Source of the DNA: Alphaproteobacteria bacterium
GTDB lineage: Bacteria; Pseudomonadota; Alphaproteobacteria; Rhodospirillales; Rhodospirillaceae
Direction of reading: 5' to 3'
Assembly: GCA_030604885.1 (NCBI GenBank)
Contig: JAUVUZ010000009.1
Span: 39,020-103,019 of the forward strand
Length of the DNA stretch: 64,000 bases
Shown piece by piece: positions 36,248-45,213 of the stretch. Position numbers and translations under genes: made by a program. The notes under the pieces are model-generated. The model had not been told where the DNA came from, did no database searches, and saw only the letters and a program-made list of their open reading frames with translations. How positions within the stretch are numbered: the stretch's first letter is position 1; each line of letters begins with the position of its first letter.

Positions 36248-37021
36248 TTATCCCGCGTAACGGGTTCTTGCCTTCAGCTTGTCGGAATCGGTTTTCAAAC
36301 GCTGTATTTCACGGGCATCCAAAACTTCTCCCACCTTATCGAACATCTGCGGGTAGAGAGCGTTCAGCAGATCGACAGCCGAGTTCCGGTTTATCTCAAC
36401 CAATAGGCCGTTTGAATTTTTGGCGATTTCCCCCGATTTGGTTCGAAGGAACTCCATCTTGACTGGCACCGTCACGGTAGGGACGCCCACGGTTTTCACC
36501 CACACCTTTTCTTTGGACATGGGTTCGTAGAACGTAAACGACATCACGCCGGAGATGGTGCTGGTATACGCGCCCGAGATGAAATCTCCGCGGTCGATTT
36601 TTTGAATATCCAGGCTCGGCACCAACAACAGGGAAGCCCGCTCTTTTTCAGGGAAGGTCATTTCCCCAATGGTTTTATAAACCCCCGAGACAGTGAACCC
36701 TTTCGACATTACTACATTTTGCATGTCATCCGAGAACGCCTTCAAAAAGGCTCGCACCACCGGGTCCGTCGCCGAATGATCGTATTCCTTATCCCCTCTC
36801 AAGATCGAATAGGCTGTCGGATCCGCCTCCAGAAGCTCATCGAAGAGTTTCCCGCGATACTCCGGTGCAGCAACCGCAATGTTCATCTCCGTCTTTGTCG
36901 CGGACTCGACTTGTTTCGGAACATAGGAAAAATTAGTGGGTTTCGGTGGCTCTTGAGTGGTGACGCATCCCCCTAGGAGCAGAACAGCCAACCCAGACAC
37001 CAAAATATTCTTGCACCTCAT
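36248..37021 (-). CDS. HpaA-like lipoprotein (neuraminyllactose-binding hemagglutinin family)
   Basis: A 257-residue predicted lipoprotein with lipobox LLLGGC. By eye it follows Helicobacter HpaA along most of its length: NFSYVPKQVESATKT near the mature start, VVMSKGFTVSGVYKTIGEMTF in the middle, then FTFYEPMSKEKVW, and a C-terminal helix DKVGEVLDAREIQRLKTDSDKLKAR. HpaA is a surface lipoprotein of Helicobacter with adhesin-like roles. The ATG at 37021 has GGGGG upstream; an in-frame ATG at 37054 is less likely. The gene has clearly lower GC than its neighbours, suggesting acquisition by transfer. The family call is from pattern memory, not alignment, and the function here is unknown. Confidence 0.66.
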   Translation of the reverse strand: MRCKNILVSGLAVLLLGGCVTTQEPPKPTNFSYVPKQVESATKTEMNIAVAAPEYRGKLFDELLEADPTAYSILRGDKEYDHSATDPVVRAFLKAFSDDMQNVVMSKGFTVSGVYKTIGEMTFPEKERASLLLVPSLDIQKIDRGDFISGAYTSTISGVMSFTFYEPMSKEKVWVKTVGVPTVTVPVKMEFLRTKSGEIAKNSNGLLVEINRNSAVDLLNALYPQMFDKVGEVLDAREIQRLKTDSDKLKARTRYAG

Positions 37022-37260
37022 AATACCCCCTTGCGATGGCCTCAGGCCATTCACCCCGACAAGCCAAACTCCCTCGCTTCCGAAATCATATGAATGAGGG
37101 AGCTACGAGAACGCTCAGAACCGAGCGCACTCAATGTACCAACCGAGCCACACTTACGAAATGCTGCAAAAGGATGAGGGGGATACATTGGGGAGATCCA
37201 CGCTTCCGAAGAGCGAGCCTTGGATGTAATGTCCTGCGCCCACCCTGCCCCGAGCGGATC

Positions 37261-38136
37261 ATGAAGCCCAGAGACATCGCCGATTACGTCTTCCTCGCCG
37301 TCACCTGGGGATTCTCGTTCCTGGTGCTGCTGAAGGCGGTGGCAGCGTTTGGGTGGATCGGCGTGGTGACCTTCCGCTGCCTGATCGCCGGGGCCAGCCT
37401 GTGGCTGGCGGCGCGCCTGCTGCGCCACAAGCTCGATTTCTCGATGGGGTGGAGGCCGCTGGCGGTGGTGGGCGCCACCACGGTGGCCGGGCAGCTCATC
37501 ACCCTCTCCTATTCGACGCCGCGCATCGGCACCGCCATGGCGGCGATTTTCGTCGCCGCGATCCCGCTGTTCTCGATGGTGATCGGCCAACTCTGGGGGA
37601 TCGAGCGCATCACCGCGCCGCGCCTCGCCGGGCTGGCGCTCGGCTGCCTCGGCCTGGGGATGCTGGTGGGCTTCCCCTCCGCCGAGCCGACGCCCGAATT
37701 CCTGCTCGGCTGCGCGTCGTCGCTGGCGAGTTCGTTCTGCGCCGCCTTCGGCAGCAACTACGCGGCGCGCAGGCTGAAGGCGGCGGGATCGTGGGAAATC
37801 ACCATCGGCGCGTTTCTCGCGGGCGGGCTGATGTCGCTGCCGCTGATCGTCGCCGTGCCGGTGCCCGGCACGCCCCAGCCGATGGATTTCCTCTATCTCG
37901 TGATTCTCGGCGCGGGCATGAGCGCGCTCACCTACGCCCGCTACTTCCGCCTCGTGGCCGCCATCGGCCCCACCCGCACCATCAGCGTCGAATTCGCCGT
38001 CACCGCCATCGCCGTCCTGGTCGGCACCCTGCTCCTCCACGAACCCTTGAGCGCGATGCAGATGGCCGGCGCGGGCACCGTGGTTCTGGGGTGCGTGCTG
38101 GTGCTGGGGTTGGCGCCCGGGGTCCGGTTCGGCTGA
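37261..38136 (+). CDS. EamA/DMT-family transporter
   Basis: Ten-helix inner-membrane carrier of 291 residues in the drug/metabolite transporter superfamily. Two EamA repeats are visible: the first from IADYVFLAVTWGFSFLVLLKAV to LGMLVGFP, the second from FLLGCASSLASSFCAAFGSNYAARRL to the end, with the usual RCLIAGASLWLAARLLR pattern after helix 2. The substrate is not predictable. The start ATG at 37261 is chosen because the frame upstream to 37036 is AT-richer intergenic DNA without a membrane segment. It converges on the antitoxin gene with a gap of three bases. Confidence 0.88.
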   Translation: MKPRDIADYVFLAVTWGFSFLVLLKAVAAFGWIGVVTFRCLIAGASLWLAARLLRHKLDFSMGWRPLAVVGATTVAGQLITLSYSTPRIGTAMAAIFVAAIPLFSMVIGQLWGIERITAPRLAGLALGCLGLGMLVGFPSAEPTPEFLLGCASSLASSFCAAFGSNYAARRLKAAGSWEITIGAFLAGGLMSLPLIVAVPVPGTPQPMDFLYLVILGAGMSALTYARYFRLVAAIGPTRTISVEFAVTAIAVLVGTLLLHEPLSAMQMAGAGTVVLGCVLVLGLAPGVRFG

Positions 38137-38139
38137 CAG

Positions 38140-38427
38140 CTACGCCGAGAGAGCCTTCAGGACCGCTTCGGGATCGATCTCGATCACCTTCAGCAGGGTG
38201 CGCGCCGGTCCTTCGGGGCGGCGATGACGCTGCTCCCAATTCCGCACCGACCCTACCGAAAAACCGAACTGCCGCGCAAACGCCGCCTGACTCAGACGCA
38301 ACCGCTCGCGGATCGCCTTCACATCCACTTCGGCGGGCGTTTGCACGAAGGTCTCCCGCACCTCGACGCCCTCGCCCTGGGCATAGGCGACGGCCTCCCG
38401 CATTCCCCGAACGATCTTGTTCGCCAT
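38140..38427 (-). CDS. NadS-like helix-turn-helix antitoxin
   Basis: A 95-residue DNA-binding protein partnered with the upstream RelE-type toxin. The C-terminal half is an XRE helix-turn-helix (VKAIRERLRLSQAAFARQFGFSVGSVRNWEQRHRRPEGPAR) typical of NadS/HigA-type antitoxins, whose N-terminal part usually binds the toxin. It starts three bases after the toxin stop, so the toxin gene comes first, as in HigBA and RelE/NadS loci. It is the likely ligand of the twin palindromes upstream of the toxin gene. Confidence 0.88.
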   Translation of the reverse strand: MANKIVRGMREAVAYAQGEGVEVRETFVQTPAEVDVKAIRERLRLSQAAFARQFGFSVGSVRNWEQRHRRPEGPARTLLKVIEIDPEAVLKALSA

Positions 38428-38430
38428 GAC

Positions 38431-38802
38431 CTAACTCCTCTTGCCTGAAAAGGCTTCCACATACGCGGCGACCAACTGGCGAAGCTCTTTCTTCTCGTCG
38501 GCAACAAGATCGATCTTCTCGGTCTTGGCATAGACCGCCAACAAGGCGAGCGGCATCGCATCGCTATGGAAATAATAAATCACTCGCGCACCGCCACGGG
38601 TTCCCTTGTGTTTCTTCTCGACGCCGCACCGCAGCTTCCGGATACCGCCGGTTCCCGGAATGATCTTCCCCGCCTCCGGACTGAACGCCAGCAGCGTCCG
38701 CAGATCGTCGAGTTCCTCGGCGGTGAAAAGATCGTCGGCCTCAGCCCTGAACGCCGGAAATTCGACGATGCTGATCCCGCGTGCGCCGCTCCCGCCTCTC
38801 AT
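38431..38802 (-). CDS. RelE/HigB-type toxin of a type II toxin-antitoxin pair
   Basis: A 123-residue protein with the RelE-superfamily pattern: VEFPAFRAEADDLFTAEELDDLRTLLAFSPEAGKIIPGTGGIRKLRC, then GARVIYYF and LLAVYAKTEKIDLVADEKKELRQLV. Such toxins are ribosome-dependent or free mRNA interferases. The ATG at 38802 is chosen; an ATG at 38844 would lie inside the operator palindrome. The antitoxin gene follows three bases later. Targets and activity are inferred from the family only. Confidence 0.85.
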   Translation of the reverse strand: MRGGSGARGISIVEFPAFRAEADDLFTAEELDDLRTLLAFSPEAGKIIPGTGGIRKLRCGVEKKHKGTRGGARVIYYFHSDAMPLALLAVYAKTEKIDLVADEKKELRQLVAAYVEAFSGKRS

Positions 38803-38836
38803 GATCGCAGCCCCCCATGGACTTCCGCGTTCAATA

Positions 38837-38885
38837 TGCGTCAATGACGCACCAAGGTCAAGCCTGCTTATACGTCAATGACACA
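38837..38885 (-). promoter_or_regulatory. Twin operators of the RelE/NadS toxin-antitoxin operon
   Basis: A perfect palindrome TGCGTCA-A-TGACGCA (38837-38851) and a near copy TACGTCA-A-TGACACA (38871-38885) lie just upstream of the toxin start. Their centres are 34 bases apart, about three helical turns, so two antitoxin dimers could sit on the same face. Autorepression is the normal control of such operons. Confidence 0.75.
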
Positions 38886-38910
38886 CACTGCCCAACTCAG
38901 CGCGGACACA

Positions 38911-38940
38911 AAAAGGCCGGAGCTTTCGCCCCGGCCTTTT
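38911..38940 (-). terminator. Rho-independent terminator of gatB
   Basis: A GC-rich stem (GGCCGG/CCGGCC, extended by A-T pairs and an inner GC pair) with a four-base loop is followed on the minus strand by a T-run. It lies about 25 bases after the gatB stop. Confidence 0.88.
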
Positions 38941-38964
38941 GCGTTCGCGCGTGAAGTTCCGCCT

Positions 38965-40419
38965 TCAGCCGAGCAGCTTCTTGCGGATCAGGTCGTTGAG
39001 CATGCCGGGGTTGGCCTTGCCCTGGGAGGCTTTCATCGCCTGGCCGACGAACCAGCCGAGGAGCTTTTCCTTGCCCGCCTTGACCTCGGCCACCTTGTCC
39101 GGGTTGGCGGCGATCACCTCGTCGATCACCGCCTCGATGGCGCCGGTGTCGGTCACCTGCTTGAGGCCCCGCTCCTCGACGATCCTGTCCGGCGCGTCGC
39201 CGGTTTCGAGCATGATCTCGAACACGTCCTTGGCGATGCGGCCGGAGATCGTCTCGTCCTTGATCAGGTCCACGAGCTTGCCGATGTTCTCCGGCTTCAC
39301 CGGGGCCTCGGTGATGTCCTTGCCGGTGCGGTTGAGGGCGGCGAACAGGTCGCCCATCACCCAGTTGGCCACCGCCTTGGCGTCGTGGCCCTCGGCGGCC
39401 GCCTCGAAGTAGGCGGCGGTTTCCTTCTCCGCCACCAGCACCCCCGCGTCGTAGGGCGAGAGGCCGTAGTCGGCGATGAAGCGCGCCTTCTTGGCGTCCG
39501 GCAGCTCCGGCAGGCCCGCCTCGATCTCGTCCACGAACGCCTGGTCGAACTCCAGCGGCAGCAGGTCCGGGTCGGGGAAGTAGCGGTAGTCGTGGGCGAA
39601 TTCCTTCGAGCGCATCGGCCGGGTGGTGCCCTTGGCGCTGTCGAACAGGCGGGTTTCCTGCTCGATGATGCCGCCCTGCTCGTAGACCTCGACGTGGCGC
39701 TGCGCCTCGTACTCGATCGCCTGCATCACGAAGCGCACCGAGTTGACGTTCTTGATTTCGCAGCGGGTGCGCAGCGGCTCGCCCGGGTGGCGCACCGAGA
39801 CGTTGACGTCGGCGCGCATGGAGCCTTCCTCCATGTTGCCGTCGCAGGTGCCGAGGTAGCGGAGGATGGCGCGCAGCTTCTTCAAGTACGCGCCCGCTTC
39901 CTCGGGCGACCGCATGTCGGGCTTGGAGACGATTTCCATCAGCGCCACGCCCGCGCGGTTGAGGTCGATGAACGACTTCGCCGGGTGCTGGTCGTGCAGC
40001 GACTTGCCCGCGTCGATCTCGAGGTGCAGGCGCTCGATGCCCACCTCGCGGCTGGTGCCGTCCTTGAGGTCGAGGATGATCGTGCCCTCGCCCACGATCG
40101 GGTGGGCGAACTGGCTGATCTGGTAGCCGAGCGGCAGGTCGGCGTAGAAGTAGTTCTTGCGGTCGAACACCGAGCGCTTGTTGATGATCGCGTTCAGGCC
40201 CAGGCCGGTCTTCACCGCCTGGCGCACGCACTCGGCGTTGATCACCGGCAGCATGCCGGGCATGCCGCAGTCGAGGAACGCGACGTGGGTGTTCGGCTCG
40301 CCGCCGAAGGTGGCGGAGGCGCCGGAGAACAGCTTGGCCTCGGAAATCACCTGGGCGTGGACTTCCAGCCCGATCACGACTTCCCACGGGCCGGTTTCGC
40401 CCTGAATGATGTAGCTCAT
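38965..40419 (-). CDS. gatB: Aspartyl/glutamyl-tRNA amidotransferase subunit B
   Basis: Subunit of the GatCAB complex that converts Glu-tRNA-Gln (and Asp-tRNA-Asn) to the amide form; 484 residues. The N-terminal kinase-like domain has [11 protein letters not shown] and [27 protein letters not shown] and [13 protein letters not shown] follow, and the C-terminal YqeY-like domain ends [16 protein letters not shown]. The start at 40419 is one base from the gatA stop. gatC-gatA-gatB order on one strand indicates one operon. Confidence 0.97.
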   Translation of the reverse strand: MSYIIQGETGPWEVVIGLEVHAQVISEAKLFSGASATFGGEPNTHVAFLDCGMPGMLPVINAECVRQAVKTGLGLNAIINKRSVFDRKNYFYADLPLGYQISQFAHPIVGEGTIILDLKDGTSREVGIERLHLEIDAGKSLHDQHPAKSFIDLNRAGVALMEIVSKPDMRSPEEAGAYLKKLRAILRYLGTCDGNMEEGSMRADVNVSVRHPGEPLRTRCEIKNVNSVRFVMQAIEYEAQRHVEVYEQGGIIEQETRLFDSAKGTTRPMRSKEFAHDYRYFPDPDLLPLEFDQAFVDEIEAGLPELPDAKKARFIADYGLSPYDAGVLVAEKETAAYFEAAAEGHDAKAVANWVMGDLFAALNRTGKDITEAPVKPENIGKLVDLIKDETISGRIAKDVFEIMLETGDAPDRIVEERGLKQVTDTGAIEAVIDEVIAANPDKVAEVKAGKEKLLGWFVGQAMKASQGKANPGMLNDLIRKKLLG

Positions 40420-40420
40420 C

Positions 40421-41911
40421 TTACTTCGTCCCTCGCAGCAGGGTCGGCACGGCGGAGAACTCCGCGGCGGCTTCCATCACCCCGGCGGCGCGGAGGATGG
40501 TTTCCTCGTCGAACGGGCGGCCGATGAGTTGCAGGCCGAGCGGCAGGCCCCGCTGCGACAGCCCACCGGGGATCGACATCGCCGGAACCCCGGCCAGCGA
40601 CGCCGGAACCGTGAACACGTCGTTGAGGTACATGGTGATCGGGTCCACCTTCGCCCCGCCCGCGATCGGGAAGGCGTCCGACGGCGCGGTGGGGGTGAGG
40701 ATCACGTCTACCTTTTTGAACGCTTCGGCGAAGTCGTTGGCGATCAGCGCGCGGACCTTCTGCGCCTTGAGGTAGTAGGCGTCGTAATAGCCCGCCGAGA
40801 GTACGTAGGTGCCGATCAGGATGCGGCGCTTGACCTCCTTGCCGAAGCCCGCGGCGCGGGTCTTCATGTACATCTCGTCGAGGTTGCCGCCGTTCTCGAC
40901 CCGCAGGCCGTAGCGCACGCCGTCATAGCGCGCGAGGTTGGACGACGCCTCGGCCGGGGCGACGATGTAGTAGGTCGCCAGCGCCTTGTCGGTGTGCGGC
41001 AGGGAGATCTCGACGATCTCCGCGCCCGCGTCCTTCAGCCACGCGATGCCCTGATCCCACAGCGCCGCGATTTCCGAATTCAGGCCGTCGGGGCGGTATT
41101 CCTTCGGGATGCCGACCTTGAGGCCGCGCACGTCGCCGGTCAGCGCCTTTTCGAAATCGGGCAACGCCACCTTGGCGGAGGTGCTGTCCTTGGCGTCGAA
41201 GCCCGCCATCTGGCCGAGCATGATCGCCGCGTCGCGCACCGTGCGGGTCATCGGCCCGGCCTGGTCCAGCGACGAGGCGAAGGCGACGATGCCCCAGCGC
41301 GAGCAGCGGCCGTAGGTGGGCTTCAGCCCGACGATGCCGGTGAAGGCGGCGGGCTGGCGGATCGAGCCGCCGGTGTCGGTGCCGGTGGCGGCGAGGCAGA
41401 GGCGCGCCGAAACCGCCGCCGCCGAGCCGCCCGACGAGCCGCCGGGAACGAGCTTGTCGGTATCGTCCTCGGCCACCCAGGGGGAGACCACGTTGCCGTA
41501 GGCCGAGGTGATGTTGGCCGACCCCATGGCGAATTCGTCGAGGTTGGTCTTGCCCAGCATCACCGCGCCGCCGTCGCGCAGCTTGGCGGAGACGGTGGAT
41601 TCGTACTGCGGCTTGAAGCCTTCGAGGATCTTCGAAGCGGCGGTGGTCTGCACCCCCTCGGTGCAGAACAGGTCCTTGATCGCCACCGGGGCGCCGTCCA
41701 TCGGCCCCTTGGTCTCGCCCTTGGCGCGGCGCGCGTCGGAGGCCCTGGCGCGCTCCAGCGCCACCTCGGGGCAATCGACGATGAAGGCGTTGAGGCCCTT
41801 GTGGGCCTGCATCCGCGCGAGGAACGCCTCGGTCAGCTCGACGGAGGTGTAGTCCCCTTTCGCCAGGCCGTCGCGGGCCTCGGCGAGGGTCAAGTTCGTG
41901 AGTTCGGTCAT
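40421..41911 (-). CDS. gatA: Aspartyl/glutamyl-tRNA amidotransferase subunit A
   Basis: Amidase subunit of GatCAB that releases ammonia from glutamine; 496 residues. The amidase-signature Ser-cisSer-Lys triad is visible: the lysine in PVAIKDLF, the serines in [12 protein letters not shown] and [25 protein letters not shown] and the C-terminal [17 protein letters not shown] are also typical. It begins five bases before the gatC stop in the coding direction and ends one base before gatB. Confidence 0.97.
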   Translation of the reverse strand: MTELTNLTLAEARDGLAKGDYTSVELTEAFLARMQAHKGLNAFIVDCPEVALERARASDARRAKGETKGPMDGAPVAIKDLFCTEGVQTTAASKILEGFKPQYESTVSAKLRDGGAVMLGKTNLDEFAMGSANITSAYGNVVSPWVAEDDTDKLVPGGSSGGSAAAVSARLCLAATGTDTGGSIRQPAAFTGIVGLKPTYGRCSRWGIVAFASSLDQAGPMTRTVRDAAIMLGQMAGFDAKDSTSAKVALPDFEKALTGDVRGLKVGIPKEYRPDGLNSEIAALWDQGIAWLKDAGAEIVEISLPHTDKALATYYIVAPAEASSNLARYDGVRYGLRVENGGNLDEMYMKTRAAGFGKEVKRRILIGTYVLSAGYYDAYYLKAQKVRALIANDFAEAFKKVDVILTPTAPSDAFPIAGGAKVDPITMYLNDVFTVPASLAGVPAMSIPGGLSQRGLPLGLQLIGRPFDEETILRAAGVMEAAAEFSAVPTLLRGTK

Positions 41912-41915
41912 CGGA

Positions 41916-42203
41916 TCACTCCACCACCTTCGGCACCAGGAAATAGCCGTCCGCCGCGTCGGGGGCGTTGGCCAGCACCTTTTCGGGCATGTTGCCGTCG
42001 GTGACCGCGTCGTCGCGCCAGAACAGCTTCATCTGCGAGACCGAGGCCACCGGGGCGACGCCCTCGGTGTTCACTTGCGACAGTTGTTCCACCCAGCCGA
42101 GGATGCCGTTGAGTTCGTGGGCGAGTCCGTCGAGGTCTTCCTCGGGGATTTCCAATCGCGCCAGAAAACCGATCTTTCTGACTGTGGCCTTGTCGAGCGA
42201 CAT
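41916..42203 (-). CDS. gatC: Aspartyl/glutamyl-tRNA amidotransferase subunit C
   Basis: Small stabilising subunit of 95 residues that wraps around GatA and GatB. It starts [32 protein letters not shown] and ends with the conserved FLVPKVVE. The ATG at 42203 is the natural start of the family. It is first in gatCAB and divergent from ruvX with a 100-base spacer holding both promoters. Confidence 0.95.
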   Translation of the reverse strand: MSLDKATVRKIGFLARLEIPEEDLDGLAHELNGILGWVEQLSQVNTEGVAPVASVSQMKLFWRDDAVTDGNMPEKVLANAPDAADGYFLVPKVVE

Positions 42204-42303
42204 GGGATATCTGTCTCCATAGAAGCGTCCGCGCGTGAACGCGCATCGGCATGGCTTAGCAAACCATCCGCACCGGCGCAATCCAGAAGCCCGAGGACTC
42301 TCC

Positions 42304-42777
42304 ATGATTTGCGCCGACATCGAAGCCTTTTCCGCCGCGCTTCCCGGCTTCGGCGCGGTGCTGGGGCTGGACTTCGGCCAGCGCACCATCGGCGTCGCGG
42401 TGTCCGACGTCACCCGCGCCGTCGCCTCGCCCCTGCTGCTGATCGAGCGCAAAAGCCGCGAGGCGGACATGGCGGCGCTGATGAAGGCGGTGGCGAGCCG
42501 CGAGGCGGTGGGCGCGGTGATCGGCCTGCCGTTGCAGATGGACGGCTCCGAGGGCGAACGCGCCGAAATCACCCGCAAGTTCGCCGACCGCCTGGAGGCC
42601 GCCTGGGGCGCGCCGCTGGCGTTCTGGGACGAACGCCTCTCCACCGCCGGGGTGGAGCGCCTGCTGGTGGGCGAGGCGGACCTCACCCGGGCGCGGCGCA
42701 AGCAGGTGGTGGACAAATCCGCCGCCGCCTTCATCCTCCAGGGCGCCCTCGACCGCCTCGGGAACCTCGGCCGATGA
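42304..42777 (+). CDS. ruvX: YqgF/RuvX-type nuclease (pre-16S rRNA maturation)
   Basis: RNase H-like nuclease of 157 residues, first described as a putative Holliday junction resolvase and shown in E. coli to help mature the 16S rRNA 5' end. The active-site aspartate lies in VLGLDFGQRTIGVAVSD, and GLPLQMDG and DERLSTAGVERLL carry further acidic residues; VDKSAAAFILQGALD is the C-terminal signature. The ATG at 42304 is preferred over 42235. The stop overlaps the next start (ATGA). Confidence 0.94.
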   Translation: MICADIEAFSAALPGFGAVLGLDFGQRTIGVAVSDVTRAVASPLLLIERKSREADMAALMKAVASREAVGAVIGLPLQMDGSEGERAEITRKFADRLEAAWGAPLAFWDERLSTAGVERLLVGEADLTRARRKQVVDKSAAAFILQGALDRLGNLGR

Positions 42778-44054
42778 ACGCGATCTTTTTCTGGATCGTC
42801 GCGATCTCCTTCGGCGTCGCCGGATACCGCCAGATCGCCGCGCCCTCGGGCATGGCGCCGGGCACCTCGCCGATGGAACAGCTCGGCATCGCGATGATCG
42901 ACGGCGCGGGCGGCGCGGTGACCCTCGCCCTCGGCCTCGTCGGCGTGATGACGTTCTTCCTCGGCCTGATGAAGGTGGCCGAGGCGGGCGGCCTGCTGGC
43001 GGTGGTGGCGAAGACCCTGCGGCCGCTGATGGTGCGCCTGTTCCCCGACGTGCCCGCCGACCACCCGGCGATGGGCGCGATGATCATGAACCTCTCCGCC
43101 AACGCCCTCGGCCTCGGCAACGCGGCGACGCCGTTCGGCATCCGCGCGATGCAGCAGCTCGACCGCCTCAACCCCGCCAAGGGCACCGCCACCAACGCGA
43201 TGGTGCTGTTCCTCGCCGTCAACACCTCGTCGGTCACCCTGCTGCCCACCGGGGTGATCGCCCTGCGCGCCGCCGCCGGATCGGCCGACCCGGCGGGAAT
43301 CGTGCCCACCACCCTGTTCGCGACGATCTGCTCCACCACCGTGGCGATCGTCGGCGCCAAGCTCTACGCCCGGTTCTTCGCGGGCGGCCGCTCCGTCGCC
43401 GATGCCGAACCGGCGGCGGAGGCGGAAGCCGCGCCGGTGCCCGAGGAGACCGGCGCCTATCCGCTGTGGGTGTCGGTGCTGGCGCTCGGCTTCGTCGCCG
43501 CGATGATCCCGGCGACGATCCTCTGGGGGCGCAGCATCGCGCCGTGGATCGTCCCCGGCCTCGCCATCGGCTTCCTCGGCTACGGCCTGCTGAGGAAGGT
43601 GCCGGTCTACGAGGTGTTCGTGGAGGGCGCCAAGGACGGCTTCCAGGTGGCGATCCGCATCATCCCCTACCTGGTGGCGATCCTCACCGCGGTGGCGATG
43701 TTCCGCGCCTCGGGGGCGATGGAACTGCTGCTGACGCCGCTCGGGCAGGTCACCGCCCTGTTCGGCCTGCCCGCCGAGGCGCTGCCGATGGCGCTGCTGC
43801 GGCCGCTCTCCGGCTCGGGCGCCTACGGCATCCTCGCGGCGGTGATCCACGATCCGGCGACCGGGCCGGACAGCCTCGTCGGCTATCTCGTCTCGACCCT
43901 CCAGGGATCCACCGAGACCACCTTCTACGTGATCGCGGTCTATTTCGGCGCAGTGCAGATCAAGCGCATGCGCCACGCCCTGTGGGCGGCGCTCACCGCC
44001 GACGCGGCGGGCATCGCCGCGGCGGTGTTCATCTGCAACCTGATGTACGGCTGA
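42774..44054 (+). CDS. Fused SpmA-SpmB-like nucleoside-recognition membrane protein
   Basis: Polytopic membrane protein of 426 residues made of two Gate (nucleoside recognition) domains. The first half follows Bacillus SpmA (GLMKVAEAGGLLAVVAKTL, MNLSANALGLGNAATPFGI, NTSSVTLLP) and the second follows SpmB (VFVEGAKDGFQVAIRIIPYLVAIL, LMRPLSGSGA-type LLRPLSGSGAYG, GSTETTFYVIAVYFG). A polar linker (about residues 206-222) joins them. In Bacillus the separate proteins affect spore core dehydration; in this non-sporing lineage the role is unknown and may be transport. It is coupled to ruvX by a four-base overlap. Confidence 0.88.
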   Translation: MNAIFFWIVAISFGVAGYRQIAAPSGMAPGTSPMEQLGIAMIDGAGGAVTLALGLVGVMTFFLGLMKVAEAGGLLAVVAKTLRPLMVRLFPDVPADHPAMGAMIMNLSANALGLGNAATPFGIRAMQQLDRLNPAKGTATNAMVLFLAVNTSSVTLLPTGVIALRAAAGSADPAGIVPTTLFATICSTTVAIVGAKLYARFFAGGRSVADAEPAAEAEAAPVPEETGAYPLWVSVLALGFVAAMIPATILWGRSIAPWIVPGLAIGFLGYGLLRKVPVYEVFVEGAKDGFQVAIRIIPYLVAILTAVAMFRASGAMELLLTPLGQVTALFGLPAEALPMALLRPLSGSGAYGILAAVIHDPATGPDSLVGYLVSTLQGSTETTFYVIAVYFGAVQIKRMRHALWAALTADAAGIAAAVFICNLMYG

Positions 44055-44055
44055 G

Positions 44056-45213
44056 TCAGCCGAGCTTGGGCAGCCAGGCGCCGAGCCGCTCCAGCGCGGC
44101 ACGCACCGTCGCCTCGGCGCAGCAGTAGGAAAACCGCAGGAAGCGGCCGCCGGTGTCCGGGTCGAAATCCCATCCCGGGGCCACCGCCACGCCGGTTTCC
44201 GCCAGCATCCGGCGGCACAGCTCGGCGGCGTCGATGCCGAGGTGGGAGACGTCGGCGTAGACGTAGAACGCGCCGTCGGGCGGGGCGACCTTGTCGATGC
44301 CCAATCCCGCCAAGCCCGCCACCAGCAGGTCGCGGTTGCGGCCGTAGCCCGCCACCAGGGCGTCGAAGGTCTCCACGTGGTCGAAGGCGGCGGTGGCGGC
44401 GATCTGCGAGATCGTCGGCGGCGAGATGAACAGGTTCTGCGCCAGGCATTCGGCGGCGCGCAGCATGTCCTCGGGCAGCACCAGCCAGCCGAGCCGCCAG
44501 CCGGTCATGCAGTAGTATTTCGAGAAGCTGTTGACCACCACCGCCGAGGGGCTGAAGGCGCTGGCGGTGGAGAATTCCATGCCGTAGCCGATGCCGTGGT
44601 AGATCTCGTCGGAAATCAGGCGGATGCCGCGTTCGTGGCAGGTTTCCGCCAGCGCCTGGAGCGCCGCCGGGCTGAGCATCGAGCCGGTCGGGTTGGAGGG
44701 GCTGGCGACGATCAGGCCGTCGACGTCGAGTCCGTCGAGCATGTCCGGCGTCGGCTGGAAGCGGGTGTCCGCCCCCACCGGCAGCAGCACCGGCTCCACC
44801 CCCACCGCCTTGAGGATGTGGCGGTAGGCGGGGTAGCCCGGCGAGGCCAGCGCCACCCGGTCGCCGGAGGCGAAGGCGGCGAGGAAGGCGATCAGGAACG
44901 CCGCCGAAGACCCCATGGTGCAGAACACCCGCGCCGGGTCGGGCGCCGCGCCGTAAAGGCCCTCCGCATGGCGGGCGATACGCTCGCGCAGGCGCGGCAG
45001 GCCCTGCGCCATGGTGTAGCCCATCGGGTCGCCCCCGGCGGTGAGGGCGGCGGCGAGGCCGCACGCGACCTCGGGCGGAATCCCCGCCGAGGGCTGGCCG
45101 ATCTCCATGTGCAGGACGCTGGCGCCCGCCGCCTCGCGCGCCGAGGCGTCGCGCAGCACGTCCATCACCAGGAACGGCGGCACCCGTCCGCGATCGGCGA
45201 TCTTGAGGGTCAT
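44056..45213 (-). CDS. Class I/II pyridoxal-phosphate aminotransferase
   Basis: Cytoplasmic aminotransferase of 385 residues, fold type I. The PLP lysine lies in NSFSKYYCMTGWRLGW; ASPSNPTGS and ISDEIYHGIGYG carry other cofactor contacts, and the C-terminal arginine is in FLRFSYC. It resembles the aspartate/aromatic family members often annotated as 'aminotransferase class I and II', and the substrate is not resolved. The start ATG at 45213 overlaps the stop of the GGT-like gene by four bases, so the two are translationally coupled. Confidence 0.9.
   Translation of the reverse strand: MTLKIADRGRVPPFLVMDVLRDASAREAAGASVLHMEIGQPSAGIPPEVACGLAAALTAGGDPMGYTMAQGLPRLRERIARHAEGLYGAAPDPARVFCTMGSSAAFLIAFLAAFASGDRVALASPGYPAYRHILKAVGVEPVLLPVGADTRFQPTPDMLDGLDVDGLIVASPSNPTGSMLSPAALQALAETCHERGIRLISDEIYHGIGYGMEFSTASAFSPSAVVVNSFSKYYCMTGWRLGWLVLPEDMLRAAECLAQNLFISPPTISQIAATAAFDHVETFDALVAGYGRNRDLLVAGLAGLGIDKVAPPDGAFYVYADVSHLGIDAAELCRRMLAETGVAVAPGWDFDPDTGGRFLRFSYCCAEATVRAALERLGAWLPKLG

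Noticed and set aside
37036..37260. N-terminal extension of the EamA transporter
   Set aside because: The in-frame upstream stretch is AT-richer, polar and lacks a membrane segment; the ATG at 37261 fits the family start.
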